Assembly: GCF_000959525.1 (NCBI RefSeq)
Contig: NZ_CP009832.1
Span: 2,790,001-2,854,000 of the forward strand
Direction: 5' to 3'
Origin: Burkholderia multivorans ATCC BAA-247
GTDB taxonomy: Bacteria; Pseudomonadota; Gammaproteobacteria; Burkholderiales; Burkholderiaceae
DNA: 64,000 bases
The position numbers and the translations under genes were made by a program. Below are positions 25,374 through 35,695 of the stretch, piece by piece; position 1 is the first letter of the stretch; the number at the start of each line of letters is the position of its first letter. The notes beneath the pieces are model-generated. The model did no database searches. It was not told where the DNA came from and saw only the letters and a list, made by a program, of their open reading frames with translations.

Positions 25374-26144
25374 ATGCTCATATCCTGCCTTCTTCCGCCC
25401 GTCGAATGCCGCGACGCGCACGACGTTCCGCCGGCCCCGCCCGCGCGTGCGCAGCCCGGCGCGCCGGGCCGGCGCCGGCCCGGCAACTGGCGGGCGAATT
25501 TGCCGCGCGAACGGCTGCTCGAGCGCGGGCCGGCCGCGCTGACCGACGACGAGCTCGTCGCGCTCCTGCTCGGCTCCGGCGTGCGCGGGCACAGCGTGTT
25601 CGCGAGCGCCCGCGCGCTGCTGGTGCGGTTCGGTTCGCTGCGCGGGCTGCTCGACGCGACGCCGGCCGATTTCGGCGCATGTCCGGGCATCGGGCCGGCG
25701 CGCGCGGCGCTGCTCGGCGCGATCACCGAGCTCTCGCGCCGCGCGCTCGCGGAAAAGGCGCTGCTGCGCCGGCCGATCGACTCGCCGGCCGCCGTCGACG
25801 ACTATCTGCGGCTGAAGATCGGCACGCGGCCGTACGAAGTCTTCGTCACGCTGTATCTGGATGCCCGGCACGGGCTCATCGACATGGAGGAAAATGCGCG
25901 CGGCTCGCTGACGCGCATGGCCGTCTATCCGCGCGAGATCGTGCGCAGCGCGATGCGGCTGAACGCGGCCGCGCTGATCGTCGCACACAATCATCCGTCG
26001 GGCGCGGTGCAGCCGAGTGCCGAGGATCGGCGGCTTACGCGCACGTTGCGCGACGCGCTCGCGCTGGTCGACGTGCGGCTGCTCGACCACGTCGTCGTCG
26101 GCAAGGCCGACACATTCTCGTTCGCGCGCGCCGGTTGGCTGTAG
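25374..26144 (+). CDS. radC: RadC-family JAB1/MPN-domain protein
   Basis: A 256-residue RadC protein. It has an N-terminal helix-hairpin-helix-like region ([15 protein letters not shown], about residues 101-115) and a C-terminal JAMM metalloprotease-like domain with [18 protein letters not shown] supplying the metal histidines and aspartate. A proline-rich N-terminal extension of about 40 residues precedes the core. The older DNA-repair assignment is not well supported in the family, so the role stays open. Upstream of rpmB but probably separately transcribed. Confidence 0.9.
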   Translation: MLISCLLPPVECRDAHDVPPAPPARAQPGAPGRRRPGNWRANLPRERLLERGPAALTDDELVALLLGSGVRGHSVFASARALLVRFGSLRGLLDATPADFGACPGIGPARAALLGAITELSRRALAEKALLRRPIDSPAAVDDYLRLKIGTRPYEVFVTLYLDARHGLIDMEENARGSLTRMAVYPREIVRSAMRLNAAALIVAHNHPSGAVQPSAEDRRLTRTLRDALALVDVRLLDHVVVGKADTFSFARAGWL

Positions 26145-26198
26145 ACTGTGGCGCGGCGCCCCTTCGCGGAGCGCCGCAACGGCGATGCGAAATTAGGT

Positions 26199-26228
26199 TT
26201 GATTTTCCTGATATTTTTCTGCTAGAAT
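26199..26228 (+). promoter_or_regulatory. Sigma-70 promoter of rpmB–rpmG
   Basis: TTGATT (26199-26204) and TAGAAT (26223-26228) are 18 bp apart, inside an AT-rich patch after radC. They would leave a leader of about 148 bases before rpmB, long enough for feedback control. Confidence 0.6.
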
Positions 26229-26382
26229 CGCCGTCTGTCTTTTTTCCAACCAGTTCTAGCCATCGAAGGGCCTTGTCTGCAAGGGCTTGTGCGTTCGGAG
26301 TGCGGCCATGGATCACGTGGCGGCGCGATGAGAACCTTCACCGGCGATCGAACCCCGAATTTAGCGTATTAGGAGTGCTCTC

Positions 26383-26616
26383 ATGGCACGCGTATGCCAA
26401 GTAACTGGGAAAGCGCCGATGAGCGGCAACAACGTTTCCCACGCGAACAACAAGACCAAGCGCCGCTTCCTGCCGAACCTGCAAAACCGCCGGTTCTGGG
26501 TGGAAAGCGAAAACCGTTGGGTGCGCCTGCGCGTTTCGAACGCCGGCCTGCGCCTGATCGACAAGAACGGCATCGATTCCGTGCTCGCTGACCTGCGCGC
26601 ACGCGGCGAAGCCTAA
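26383..26616 (+). CDS. rpmB: 50S ribosomal protein L28
   Basis: A 77-residue L28. The start [20 protein letters not shown] and the [13 protein letters not shown] block are diagnostic, and the length is standard. The family's paired cysteines are reduced to one. It is followed 17 bp later by rpmG, the usual rpmB–rpmG pair. Confidence 0.97.
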
Positions 26617-26633
26617 GCCCAAGGAGCACAATC

Positions 26634-26801
26634 ATGGCAAAAGGCGCACGCGACAAGATCAAGCTCGAGTCGACCGCTGGTACGGGTCACTTCTACACGA
26701 CCACGAAGAACAAGCGCAACATGCCGGAAAAGATGGAGATCATGAAGTTCGATCCCGTCGCCCGCAAGCATGTGGCATACAAGGAAACGAAGATCAAGTA
26801 A
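26634..26801 (+). CDS. rpmG: 50S ribosomal protein L33
   Basis: A 55-residue L33 starting [20 protein letters not shown] and ending [10 protein letters not shown]. It lacks the CxxC zinc ligands, so it is the C-minus, zinc-independent form. AAGGAG precedes the ATG, and a strong terminator follows at 26831. Confidence 0.97.
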
Positions 26802-26830
26802 TCTCCGCTTCCTGCAGCCTGTTGACACGA

Positions 26831-26856
26831 AAAGCCCCGCTCATGCGGGGCTTTTT
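26831..26856 (+). terminator. Terminator of rpmB–rpmG
   Basis: GCCCCGC and GCGGGGC form a 7-bp stem with a TCAT loop. AAA precedes it and TTTTT follows. Confidence 0.9.
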
Positions 26857-26960
26857 GTTTTGCGCGTACGCAGCTTCGTCCGACGCGGTATGCTCTCCCC
26901 TTTCCCGCGGCGCGGCCGCCGGAACGCACGAGCCTCACAGCACAACGATGGAGATGCAGC

Positions 26961-28547
26961 ATGAAATTCGACGTGGCGATCGTCGGCAGCGGCCTGGCAG
27001 GGCTGTCGGTCGCACTCAACCTGGCCAGCACGCGACGCGTCGCGCTGATCGCGAAGCGTTCGATGATGGAAGGCGCGAGCGATAACGCACAAGGCGGCAT
27101 CGCCGCTGTCCTCGATTCGGCGGACAGCATCGAAAACCACGTCGACGATACGCTCGTCGCAGGCGGCGGCCTGTGCGACGAAGCTGCGACGCGCTACATC
27201 GTCGAGCACGGCCGCGAGGCGATCGAATGGCTGATCTCGCAGGGCGTGCCGTTCACGAAGGACGACGCGGCCGAACTCGGCTTTCACCTGACGCGCGAAG
27301 GCGGCCACAGTCATCGCCGAATCATCCACGCGGCCGACGCGACCGGTCATGCGGTGCTCGCGACGCTGTCGGAGCGCGCGCGCCGGCATCCGAACATCAC
27401 GTTCTTCGAAAACCATCACGCAATCGACCTGATCACGTCGGACCGGCTCGGCCTGCCCGGCCGCCGCTGTCACGGCCTGTACGCGCTCGACGTCGAGCAC
27501 GACCGCACGATCACGATCGAGGCGCCGCACACGGTGCTCGCGACGGGCGGCGCCGGCAAGGTCTACCTGTACACGACCAACCCCGACACCGCGACCGGCG
27601 ACGGCATCGCGATGGCGTGGCGCGCAGGCTGCCGCGTCGCGAACATGGAATTCATCCAGTTCCATCCGACCTGCCTGTTTCATCCGTACGCGAAATCGTT
27701 CCTGATCTCCGAGGCCGTGCGCGGCGAAGGCGGCCTGCTGAAGCTGCCGGACGGCACGCGCTTCATGCCCGCGCACGATCCGCGCGCGGAGCTCGCGCCG
27801 CGTGACATCGTCGCGCGCGCGATCGACTTCGAGATCAAGAAGCGCGGGATCGACTGCGTCTATCTCGACATCAGCCACCAGCCCGAAGCGTTCCTGCGCG
27901 AGCATTTCCCGACGATCCACGCGCGCTGCCTCGAATTCGGCATCGACATCGCGAAGGAGCCGATCCCGGTCGTGCCGGCCGCGCACTACACGTGCGGCGG
28001 CGTCGTGACCGACCTTGCCGGACGCACCGATCTGGCCGGCCTGTATGCGGTCGGCGAAACGTCGTACACGGGCCTGCACGGCGCGAACCGGCTCGCCAGC
28101 AATTCGCTGCTCGAATGCCTCGTGATCGGCCGTGCGGCGGCCGGGGCGATCGAAGCGGCCGGCTTCGACGTCGAAACGACGGGTCCGTTGCCCGCATGGG
28201 ACGAGAGCCGCGTGTCCGATGCCGACGAAGAAGTCGTCGTCGCGCACAACTGGGACGAGCTGCGCCGGCTGATGTGGAACTACGTCGGCATCGTGCGTAC
28301 CGACAAACGCCTCGAGCGCGCGAAGCATCGGCTGTCGCTGCTGCGTGACGAAATCCATGAGTACTACGCGAACTTCCGTGTGACGCGCGATCTGCTCGAA
28401 CTGCGCAATCTCGTCGACGTCGCGACGCTGATCGTGAAGAGTGCGCAGTCGCGCCGCGAAAGCCGCGGGCTGCACTACAGCCGCGACTGGCCGAACACGC
28501 TGCCGAAGGCGCTGCCGAGCGTGCTGCAGCCGCGTTCGCGTCGCTGA
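26961..28547 (+). CDS. nadB: L-aspartate oxidase (NadB)
   Basis: A 528-residue flavoenzyme that oxidises aspartate to iminoaspartate, the first step of NAD de novo synthesis. The FAD-binding motif is [12 protein letters not shown] (residues 8-19). Other family blocks are [36 protein letters not shown] and [19 protein letters not shown], and the C-terminal helical domain follows. It is convergent with nadC–nadA, which encode the next two steps, so the three pathway genes share one locus. Confidence 0.96.
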   Translation: MKFDVAIVGSGLAGLSVALNLASTRRVALIAKRSMMEGASDNAQGGIAAVLDSADSIENHVDDTLVAGGGLCDEAATRYIVEHGREAIEWLISQGVPFTKDDAAELGFHLTREGGHSHRRIIHAADATGHAVLATLSERARRHPNITFFENHHAIDLITSDRLGLPGRRCHGLYALDVEHDRTITIEAPHTVLATGGAGKVYLYTTNPDTATGDGIAMAWRAGCRVANMEFIQFHPTCLFHPYAKSFLISEAVRGEGGLLKLPDGTRFMPAHDPRAELAPRDIVARAIDFEIKKRGIDCVYLDISHQPEAFLREHFPTIHARCLEFGIDIAKEPIPVVPAAHYTCGGVVTDLAGRTDLAGLYAVGETSYTGLHGANRLASNSLLECLVIGRAAAGAIEAAGFDVETTGPLPAWDESRVSDADEEVVVAHNWDELRRLMWNYVGIVRTDKRLERAKHRLSLLRDEIHEYYANFRVTRDLLELRNLVDVATLIVKSAQSRRESRGLHYSRDWPNTLPKALPSVLQPRSRR

Positions 28548-28573
28548 GCCAGGCACGCGTCGACCGGAAAGAG

Positions 28574-28608
28574 AAAGGCCGCCGGCGCATACGCACCGGC
28601 GGCCTTTT
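28574..28608. terminator. Bidirectional terminator between nadB and nadC
   Basis: AAAGGCCGCCGG and CCGGCGGCCTTTT form a 9-bp GC stem flanked by A and T runs on opposite sides, so it can end transcripts from both directions. Confidence 0.85.
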
Positions 28609-28633
28609 CATTGCGTTGCCGCGCGTCGCGCGA

Positions 28634-29515
28634 TCAGGCGACGATGCGCATCGAATAATCGGTCGCGCGCACGTCCTTCGTCAGCGCGCCGATCGAGATG
28701 CGGTCGACGCCGGTTTCGGCGAACGTGCGCACCGTGTCGAAATTGACGCCGCCCGAGACTTCGAGCACCGCCTTGCCGGCCGCTACGCGCACCGCTTCGC
28801 GCATCATGTCGAGCGTGAAGTTGTCGAGCAGCACCGACTGCGCGCCGTGCGCGAGCGCCGTGTCGAGCTGCGCGAGCGTCTCGACCTCGATCTGCACGGG
28901 CACGCCCGCGTTCAGCGCGAATGCCGCATCGAGCGCCTCGCCGACGCCGCCTGCGGCCGCAATGTGGTTTTCCTTGATCAGAATGCCGTCGTACAGCGCA
29001 AGACGCTGGTTCTCGCCGCCGCCGACGCGCACCGCGTATTTCTGCGCGAGCCGCAGCCCCGGCAAGGTCTTGCGCGTATCGAGAATCTTCGCGCGCGTGC
29101 CTTCGATGCGATCGACGTAGCGGCGCGTCGCCGTTGCGACACCCGAGAGCAGCTGCAGGAAATTCAGCGCATTGCGCTCGGCGGTCAGCAGCGCGCGCGC
29201 CGGCCCTTCGAGTTCGCAGACGATCGAGTCGGCCGTCATCCGGTCGCCTTCGCGGTAGCGCCACTGCACGGCGATCGACGGATCGATCTGCGCGACCACC
29301 GCGTCGAACCACGGCACGCCGCACAGCACGGCCTCCTCGCGCACGATGATGCGCGCACGACGCCGCTCGTCGGCCGGCACGAGCCGCCCGGTCTGATCGC
29401 CGGGGCCGACGTCTTCGGCAATTGCGTCGGCGACGTTGCGCGCGATCGCGTCGTCGAAGGCCGCGCCGTATTGCGCGCGGATCGCGTCGTAAAGCGGAGA
29501 AACGGCGCTCGTCAT
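28634..29515 (-). CDS. nadC: Quinolinate phosphoribosyltransferase (NadC)
   Basis: A 293-residue enzyme that turns quinolinate and PRPP into nicotinate mononucleotide. The core motifs are [27 protein letters not shown] and VEVETL-like [10 protein letters not shown], with [10 protein letters not shown]. The ATG at 29515 overlaps the nadA stop by four bases (ATGA), so the two are translationally coupled. Confidence 0.95.
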   Translation of the reverse strand: MTSAVSPLYDAIRAQYGAAFDDAIARNVADAIAEDVGPGDQTGRLVPADERRRARIIVREEAVLCGVPWFDAVVAQIDPSIAVQWRYREGDRMTADSIVCELEGPARALLTAERNALNFLQLLSGVATATRRYVDRIEGTRAKILDTRKTLPGLRLAQKYAVRVGGGENQRLALYDGILIKENHIAAAGGVGEALDAAFALNAGVPVQIEVETLAQLDTALAHGAQSVLLDNFTLDMMREAVRVAAGKAVLEVSGGVNFDTVRTFAETGVDRISIGALTKDVRATDYSMRIVA

Positions 29516-30648
29516 GCCGCCCCCACGTTCGCAAACAGTGGCTGGTCGCGCTGCAGATCGCCGCTCGCCTGCACGCGCTTCTTGTGCGCGGCCGCGAACG
29601 CGAGCATGCGGTCGATCGGCAGACGCGCGCGTTCGCCGATCGCCGGATCGACGAAGATTTCGTTGTGGCCGCGTTCGAGCACGTCGGCGAGATTCGCGAG
29701 GCCGTTCATCGCCATCCACGGGCAATGCGCGCAGCTCTTGCAGGTCGCGCTGTTGCCGGCCGTCGGTGCGGCGATGAAGGTCTTGCCGGGCGCCGCGAGC
29801 TGCATCTTGTGCAGGATGCCGAGATCGGTCGCGACGATGAAACGCGTCGCGTCGAACTTCACGGCCGCGTCGATCAGCTGCGTGGTCGAGCCGACGACGT
29901 CGGCCTGCGCGACGACGCTCTCCGGCGATTCCGGATGCACGAGCACCTTCGCGTCCGGATATTCGGCGCGCAGCAGGTCGAGCTCGATGCCCTTGAATTC
30001 GTCGTGAACGAGACAGGAGCCCTGCCACATCAGCATGTCCGCGCCGGTTTTCTTCTGAATATAGCTGCCGAGATGGCGATCCGGCGCCCAGATGATCTTC
30101 TCGCCGCGCGCGTGCAGATCGGCGACGATCTCGAGACCGATCGAGGATGTGACCATCCAGTCCGCGCGCGCCTTCACGGCTGCGCTCGTGTTCGCGTAGA
30201 CGACGACGGTGCGATCGGGATGCGCATCGCAGAACGCGGAGAACTCGTCGACGGGGCAACCGAGATCGAGCGAACAGGTCGCGTCGAGATCGGGCATCAG
30301 GATGCGCTTGTGCGGGCTCAGGATCTTGGCCGTTTCGCCCATGAAGCGCACGCCGGCGACGACGAGCGTCTGCGCATCGTGATCGCGGCCGAAGCGCGCC
30401 ATCTCGAGCGAATCGGCGACGCAGCCGCCGGTTTCGTCGGCCAGCTCCTGCAATTCGGCGTCGACATAGTAATGCGCGACGAGCACGGCCTTTTCACGCA
30501 CGAGCAACGCCTTGATGCGCGCTTTGAGCGCCGCACGCTCCTCCGCGGACGGCGTCTCGGGCACCTTCGCCCACGCCTGCCCGACGCCGCACGTGGCGCC
30601 TGCCGCGAGCGGCCGATCGTATTCGACGGACTTGATCGTCGATTGCAT
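29512..30648 (-). CDS. nadA: Quinolinate synthase (NadA)
   Basis: A 378-residue [4Fe-4S] enzyme that condenses iminoaspartate with dihydroxyacetone phosphate to quinolinate. Visible motifs include [27 protein letters not shown], and the C-terminal [13 protein letters not shown], one of whose cysteines binds the cluster. AGGAGACT stands before the ATG. It is the first gene of nadA–nadC, and its oxygen-sensitive cluster explains the close coupling with NadC. Confidence 0.95.
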   Translation of the reverse strand: MQSTIKSVEYDRPLAAGATCGVGQAWAKVPETPSAEERAALKARIKALLVREKAVLVAHYYVDAELQELADETGGCVADSLEMARFGRDHDAQTLVVAGVRFMGETAKILSPHKRILMPDLDATCSLDLGCPVDEFSAFCDAHPDRTVVVYANTSAAVKARADWMVTSSIGLEIVADLHARGEKIIWAPDRHLGSYIQKKTGADMLMWQGSCLVHDEFKGIELDLLRAEYPDAKVLVHPESPESVVAQADVVGSTTQLIDAAVKFDATRFIVATDLGILHKMQLAAPGKTFIAAPTAGNSATCKSCAHCPWMAMNGLANLADVLERGHNEIFVDPAIGERARLPIDRMLAFAAAHKKRVQASGDLQRDQPLFANVGAA

Positions 30649-30795
30649 CTCACAGTCTCCTGTCGGCCGCCGCACGCGCCTGCGCATGCCGCGACCCCAT
30701 GCTTCGCACCGGCCGGCGTGCGCGCGCCGCGCGTGCCGGCCCCAAACACCATTCAGCGTCGCCCATCGCGACCGCGAAAACCGGCGGCCGAAATG

Positions 30796-30820
30796 AAAAA
30801 ACCCCGCCAGCGCGGGGTTT
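30796..30820 (-). terminator. Terminator of the desaturase gene (minus strand)
   Basis: ACCCCGC and GCGGGGT form the stem with a CAGC loop. On the minus strand a T run (complement of 30796-30802) follows. Confidence 0.85.
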
Positions 30821-30851
30821 GTGACGTCCTGAGATTCTAATCGATTTCGAA

Positions 30852-32078
30852 TCAGGCGTAGCGGCGCAGGCGCATCGCAAATTCCTGCAATGCCTTGATG
30901 CCGCTTTGTTCGGCGCGATGACACCAATCTTGCAATTGTGCGAGAAGCTGTTCGCGCGACGCGGTCGAACGATCCCAGATCGCGGCCAGATCCTGGCGCA
31001 GCTGGAAATACGTGTGCAGCTTCTGGCTGTTCGCGAAGATCTCGGGCAGCAGCTTCTTCTGCGGCTCGTCGAGCCCGTCGGCGTCCTTGTGGAACCACTT
31101 GCGCGCACCGCGCATCAGCTGATACTTCTCGCCGCCGAGCGCCTTCAGATGGGCAAGCTCCTGACGATACGCACGCTTCACGGCCTTGCCGTAACGCGCC
31201 ATCACTTCGTAGCGGTTCGACAGCACGGCTTGCAGCGTTTCCTGGTCGAGCACCGTCTTCGGCTTGTTCAGGCGCGGCGTCGGTGCGACCTTCTTCACCT
31301 TCGCGAGGCCGAACGCCGACATGATGCGGATATACATCCAGCCGATGTCGAATTCGTACCACTTGTTCGACAGCTTCGCGGACGTCGCGAACGTGTGGTG
31401 ATTGTTGTGCAGCTCTTCGCCGCCGATCACGATGCCCCACGGAAAGAGGTTCGTGCTCGCGTCGGCCGAATTGAAGTTGCGATAGCCCCAGAAGTGGCCG
31501 AAACCGTTGACGACACCGGCCGCCCAGAACGGAATCCAGACCATCTGCACGGCCCACACGGTGAGGCCGATCACGCCGAACAGCGCGACGTCGATCACCA
31601 TCATCAGGCTCACGCCGAGGATCGGGTATTTCGAATAGACGTTGCGCTCGATCCAGTCGTTCGGCGTGCCGTGACTGTACTTGCGCAGCGTCTCTTCGTT
31701 CTTCGCTTCCGCGCGATAGAGCTCCGCGCCTTCGAGGAACACCTTCCAGATCCCGCGCGTCTGCGGGCTGTGCGGATCCTCCTCGGTTTCGCACTTCGCG
31801 TGGTGCTTGCGGTGGATCGCCGCCCACTGGCCGGTGAGCATGCCGGTCGTCATCCACAGCCAGGCGCGGAAGAAGTGGCTGGCGATCGGGTGCAGCTCCA
31901 GCGCGCGGTGCGCCTGGCAGCGGTGCAGATAGACCGTCACGCCGATGATCGTGACGTGCGTGACGGCCAGCGCGAACAGCGCGACCTGCCACCACGAAAA
32001 ACGCAGAAGCCCGTGAGAAAGAAAATCGAGCAGGGAATTCAGCAAGGCAGTTACCTGTGGTGAGTGCGACGCCGGCAA
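30852..32078 (-). CDS. Membrane acyl-CoA/fatty-acid desaturase
   Basis: A 408-residue integral-membrane di-iron desaturase. The three histidine boxes are present: HRCQAH (52-57), HRKHH (89-93) and HNNHH near residue 225. These are spaced as in delta-9 acyl-CoA desaturases. Membrane helices lie before box 1, between boxes 1 and 2, and around residues 150-195. The C-terminal 150 residues form a long cytoplasmic tail rich in charged residues that is longer than in minimal members. It introduces a double bond into saturated acyl chains; regulation by temperature is plausible but not shown. Confidence 0.9.
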   Translation of the reverse strand: MPASHSPQVTALLNSLLDFLSHGLLRFSWWQVALFALAVTHVTIIGVTVYLHRCQAHRALELHPIASHFFRAWLWMTTGMLTGQWAAIHRKHHAKCETEEDPHSPQTRGIWKVFLEGAELYRAEAKNEETLRKYSHGTPNDWIERNVYSKYPILGVSLMMVIDVALFGVIGLTVWAVQMVWIPFWAAGVVNGFGHFWGYRNFNSADASTNLFPWGIVIGGEELHNNHHTFATSAKLSNKWYEFDIGWMYIRIMSAFGLAKVKKVAPTPRLNKPKTVLDQETLQAVLSNRYEVMARYGKAVKRAYRQELAHLKALGGEKYQLMRGARKWFHKDADGLDEPQKKLLPEIFANSQKLHTYFQLRQDLAAIWDRSTASREQLLAQLQDWCHRAEQSGIKALQEFAMRLRRYA

Positions 32079-32242
32079 CGGGCCGACGTCATAAAAATGA
32101 AAGCATACCGCGAATAGACCGAAATTTTACTTCAACCGTTCCAAGTCTTTGTAAAAAATGAATATTTTCTTGTCGAGAAGCAACGGGAACGGTCCACGGA
32201 CGGACGCCGCGCCCGCTGCGCTCCCGTTTCGGCCGCTACGCG

Positions 32243-33631
32243 TCACGCGGCCGGCTGCTGCGCGCTCGACGCGGGCGCCGCGTCGGCCGCACGGCCGTCC
32301 ACGGGAGGCTCGTTGGCCGCCCGCACCGTGCCGCCCAGCGCGTCGGGCAGCCCGATCACGCGCACCTCGCGCTGCGGGTACGGAATCGAGATCCCGTGCT
32401 CATGAAACAGCCGCCAGATGTTCCGGTTCACGTTCGAGCGCACGCTGCCGGTGCCCGTCGCCGCGTCCGCGATCCAGAAGCCGAGCTCCAGGTCGATCCC
32501 GTCGGCGCCGAAGCCGACGAGATACGGCGTGGGCGCCGGCTCGTCGAGCACGCGCGGCACGCCGCGCGCGGCCTCGGCAAGCAACGCGAGTGCCTGCTCG
32601 ACGTCGTTCGTGTACGCGACCTGCACCGCGAGCTTCGCATAGCCGCGCGTCAGGTACGACGACTGGTTCTGCACGACGTCGGTGATCAGCTTCTCGTTCG
32701 GAATCAGCGTCTCGTTGCCGTCGAGGCCGCGTACGACCGTGTAGCGCGTGCGGATCTGCGTGACGACGCCCTGCAGCCCGCCGACGCTGATCGCGTCGCC
32801 GAGCCGCAGCGAGCGGTCCAGCAGGATGATGAAGCCCGACACGTAGTTGCTCGCGATCTTCTGCAACCCGAAGCCGAGGCCGACGCCGACCGCGCCGCCG
32901 AACACGCCGAGCACCGTGACATCGATGCCGACCAGCGACAGCCCGATCAGCACCGCCGCGAACACGAGCAGCGCGCGGCCGACGCGCGAGAGCACGACAC
33001 GCAGGTTCGCATCGAGCGTGCTCGCGCGCGCGAGCCGGTCCTCGAGCACCGAGCCGAGCCACATCGCAACCATCAGCGTCACGCAGACCCACAGCGCGCC
33101 GGAGATCAGCGACAGCAGCGTCAGGTGCGCGTTCGCGACGCGGAACTGCACGCTGTCGAGCCAGTCGAGCACGTCGCGCTGGATGCCGAGCACGGTCAGC
33201 ACCATCGCGGCCCACACGATCACCGACACGAGCTTCTCGACGATCGAGAGCCACGCATGCGAGTGGCCGTCGCGCGCGAACACGCGCCGCGCGAAGAAAA
33301 ACAGCACGTAGATGAGCCCGATGCCGAACAGCGGCACCAGCGCGAGCGACAACAGCGATGTCGACATGAACGGCTCGAACGCCAGCTGCGCGGCCAGCAC
33401 GAACAGCCCGCCGAACAGCGGAAAGAGCGCGCGTTTCAGGCTTTGCGCGCCCGCGCCCGGCAGGCGGCCGGCCGCCCGCCGGCGTGCGTCGATCCGGCCG
33501 TGCATGAAGCGCGCGGCGACCCAGGCAAACGCAAGCGCGCCGACGAGAATCGCTGCCTGCCAGATCATGACCGGCTCGTTGAAGTCGCGGATCACCGACG
33601 CAAGCCGGTGCGACAGCAGTCGGTTCTCCAT
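32243..33631 (-). CDS. MscS-family mechanosensitive ion channel
   Basis: A 462-residue inner-membrane channel. Five or six hydrophobic segments in the first half lead into the pore helix and MscS beta domain: GAVGVGLGFGLQKIASNYVS (Gly/Ala-rich pore helix), then LLDRSLRLGDAISVGGLQGV, then the alpha/beta domain ending GISIPYPQREV. Such channels release solutes on osmotic downshock. The C-terminal tail of about 30 residues is Ala/Pro rich. It lies 18 bp downstream of the rRNA methyltransferase and may be co-transcribed. Confidence 0.9.
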   Translation of the reverse strand: MENRLLSHRLASVIRDFNEPVMIWQAAILVGALAFAWVAARFMHGRIDARRRAAGRLPGAGAQSLKRALFPLFGGLFVLAAQLAFEPFMSTSLLSLALVPLFGIGLIYVLFFFARRVFARDGHSHAWLSIVEKLVSVIVWAAMVLTVLGIQRDVLDWLDSVQFRVANAHLTLLSLISGALWVCVTLMVAMWLGSVLEDRLARASTLDANLRVVLSRVGRALLVFAAVLIGLSLVGIDVTVLGVFGGAVGVGLGFGLQKIASNYVSGFIILLDRSLRLGDAISVGGLQGVVTQIRTRYTVVRGLDGNETLIPNEKLITDVVQNQSSYLTRGYAKLAVQVAYTNDVEQALALLAEAARGVPRVLDEPAPTPYLVGFGADGIDLELGFWIADAATGTGSVRSNVNRNIWRLFHEHGISIPYPQREVRVIGLPDALGGTVRAANEPPVDGRAADAAPASSAQQPAA

Positions 33632-33649
33632 CGTCCGTGCCCTGCTGCG

Positions 33650-34915
33650 TTACTGCGCCGCGCGCCGCTCGAGCACCGCCGCGAAGAAGCCGTCGGTCGC
33701 GTGGCGGTGCGGCCACAGCGAGAGGTAGTCGCCCGTCTCGAGCTCGATGCGCTGATCTGCCAGCACCTTCTGCGCCGGCACGAGCACGAAGTCCGGATGA
33801 TCGGCGAGGAACTGCTCGACGATGCGCTCGTTCTCGGCGTCGAGCACGCTGCAGGTCGCGTAGACGAGGCGGCCGCCCTTCTTCACGAGGCGCGCCGCGC
33901 TCGCGAGGATCGACGCCTGCTTCGGCGTGAGCTCGTCGACCGACGTGCGCGTCTGGCGCCACTTCAGGTCGGGATTGCGGCGCAGCGTGCCGAGACCGCT
34001 GCACGGCGCGTCGACGAGCACGCGGTCGATCTTGCCGGCGAGCCGCTTGATCTTCGCGTCGTGCTCGCTGTCGATCAGCACCGGGTTCACGTTCGACAGC
34101 CCGCTGCGCGCCAGGCGCGGCTTGAGCTTCGCGAGACGCTTCTCCGACACGTCGAACGCATACAGCCGGCCGGTCGAGCGCATCATCGCGCCGAGCGCGA
34201 GCGTCTTGCCGCCGGCGCCCGCGCAGAAGTCGACGACCATCTCGCCGCGGCGCGGCGCGACGAGCGAGCACAGCAGCTGGCTGCCCTCGTCCTGCACCTC
34301 GATCTGCCCTTCCTCGAAGAGCTTCAGGCGCGTGAGCGCCGGCTTGCCGACCACGCGCACGCCGTGCGGCGCGAACGGCGTCTCGCCCGCGTCGATGCCG
34401 TTCGCGCGCAGCGCGTCGATCACCTGCTCCCGCGTGGCCTTCAGCACGTTCGCGCGCAGATCGAGCGGCGCGGGATAATTCAGCGCGGCCGCGAGCTGCG
34501 CGAGCTCCTCGGCATCGAAGCGCGTGGACAGCGCCTGCTGGATCCAGTCCGGCAGGTTCGTGCGGATGCGCACCGGCAGGCTCGCCGGATCGATCTTCGA
34601 TACATGCTCGAGCCACGCCGCCTCGGCGGGCGACACGAACGGCTTTAGCGCGTTGCGGCCCATCGTCTGCATCAGGCCGAGCAGCGTCAGGCGTCGCGCG
34701 GGGCTGCCCGTGCCGCTCTCGGCCAGATGCGCGAACTCCATCTTGCGGCGCAGTACCGCGAACACGGCTTCGGCGATCACGCCGCGCTCCGCGTGGCCGA
34801 GCTTCGGATGCGCGCGGAAAAAGCGGCTCGTCGTCGCGTCGGCGGGACCGGCAAATTTCAGCACTTCGGCCAGCAGCGTCTCGGTCTGGCCGATCAGGAA
34901 TCCGTGCAGCTTCAT
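33650..34915 (-). CDS. RsmB/NOP2-family RNA (cytosine-5) methyltransferase
   Basis: A 421-residue SAM-dependent methyltransferase. The SAM motif VVDFCAGAGGKTLALG is followed by DAPCSGLGTLRRNPDLKW and YATCSVLDAENERIV, the two cysteines (PCSG and TCSV) of the m5C RNA methyltransferase mechanism. It resembles RsmB but lacks the full NusB-like N-terminal domain, having only a shorter helical N-terminus. The exact target base is uncertain. It starts four bases inside the end of purN (ATGA overlap). Confidence 0.88.
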   Translation of the reverse strand: MKLHGFLIGQTETLLAEVLKFAGPADATTSRFFRAHPKLGHAERGVIAEAVFAVLRRKMEFAHLAESGTGSPARRLTLLGLMQTMGRNALKPFVSPAEAAWLEHVSKIDPASLPVRIRTNLPDWIQQALSTRFDAEELAQLAAALNYPAPLDLRANVLKATREQVIDALRANGIDAGETPFAPHGVRVVGKPALTRLKLFEEGQIEVQDEGSQLLCSLVAPRRGEMVVDFCAGAGGKTLALGAMMRSTGRLYAFDVSEKRLAKLKPRLARSGLSNVNPVLIDSEHDAKIKRLAGKIDRVLVDAPCSGLGTLRRNPDLKWRQTRTSVDELTPKQASILASAARLVKKGGRLVYATCSVLDAENERIVEQFLADHPDFVLVPAQKVLADQRIELETGDYLSLWPHRHATDGFFAAVLERRAAQ

Positions 34916-35574
34916 ACACCCTCGCTCGTTTCGGTTTGCGGTTGATCCGCGAAAATCCAGCGCGCCTCCTCGGGCGCGACGACCGCACGGTCGCCTTCGA
35001 GGCGCAGGCGCCCTTCGACGAACCAGCGCACCGCCCGCGGATACAGCACGTGCTCGACCGCCAGCACGCGCTGCGCGAGCGCCGCGGCATCGTCGCCCGC
35101 GCGCACCGGCACCGCGCCCTGCGCGACGATCGCGCCGCTGTCGAGTTCCGGAATGACGAAATGGACCGTCGCACCGTGCAGCGCGACGCCCGCGTCGAGC
35201 GCCTGCTGGTGCGTGCGGATGCCCTTGAAGCTCGGCAGCAGCGACGGATGAATGTTCAGCAGCCGGCCCTCATATCGTCTGACGAATTCGGGCGTCAGGA
35301 TGCGCATGAAGCCCGCGAGCACGACGAGATCGGGCGCGAAGCGGTCGATCTCGGCGGCGAGCGCCGCATCGAAGCTGTCGCGGCCGTCGAACGACCGATG
35401 GTCGACCACCGCGGTCGCAATGCCGTGCGATGCGGCAAAGGCGAGGCCGGCCGCGTCGGGCCGGTTGGCGATCACGGCGGCGACCTCGGCCGGCCAGCGT
35501 TCGTGCGTGCATGCGCGGACGATGGCCTCCATGTTGCTGCCGCGACCGGAAATCAGGATCACGAGTTTTTTCAT
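34912..35574 (-). CDS. purN: Phosphoribosylglycinamide formyltransferase (PurN)
   Basis: A 220-residue enzyme of purine synthesis that transfers a formyl group from 10-formyl-THF to GAR. The start MKKLVILISGRGSNMEAIV, the LAGFMRIL block, and the NIHPSLLPSFKG active-site region (Asn and His) are diagnostic, with the catalytic Asp in PELDSG. It is first in purN–methyltransferase–MscS and is divergent from ribF. Confidence 0.95.
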   Translation of the reverse strand: MKKLVILISGRGSNMEAIVRACTHERWPAEVAAVIANRPDAAGLAFAASHGIATAVVDHRSFDGRDSFDAALAAEIDRFAPDLVVLAGFMRILTPEFVRRYEGRLLNIHPSLLPSFKGIRTHQQALDAGVALHGATVHFVIPELDSGAIVAQGAVPVRAGDDAAALAQRVLAVEHVLYPRAVRWFVEGRLRLEGDRAVVAPEEARWIFADQPQTETSEGV

Positions 35575-35695
35575 CCGCGAATTTTACCATTCGGCCCCGC
35601 GTTTCCCGCCTCCTGAGCCGCCGCGCCGCCCGAACGTTTATAATCTTCTGCTTTGCGGCATCCCACCGCCCATCCCCGACGCTGCATCCGCTATC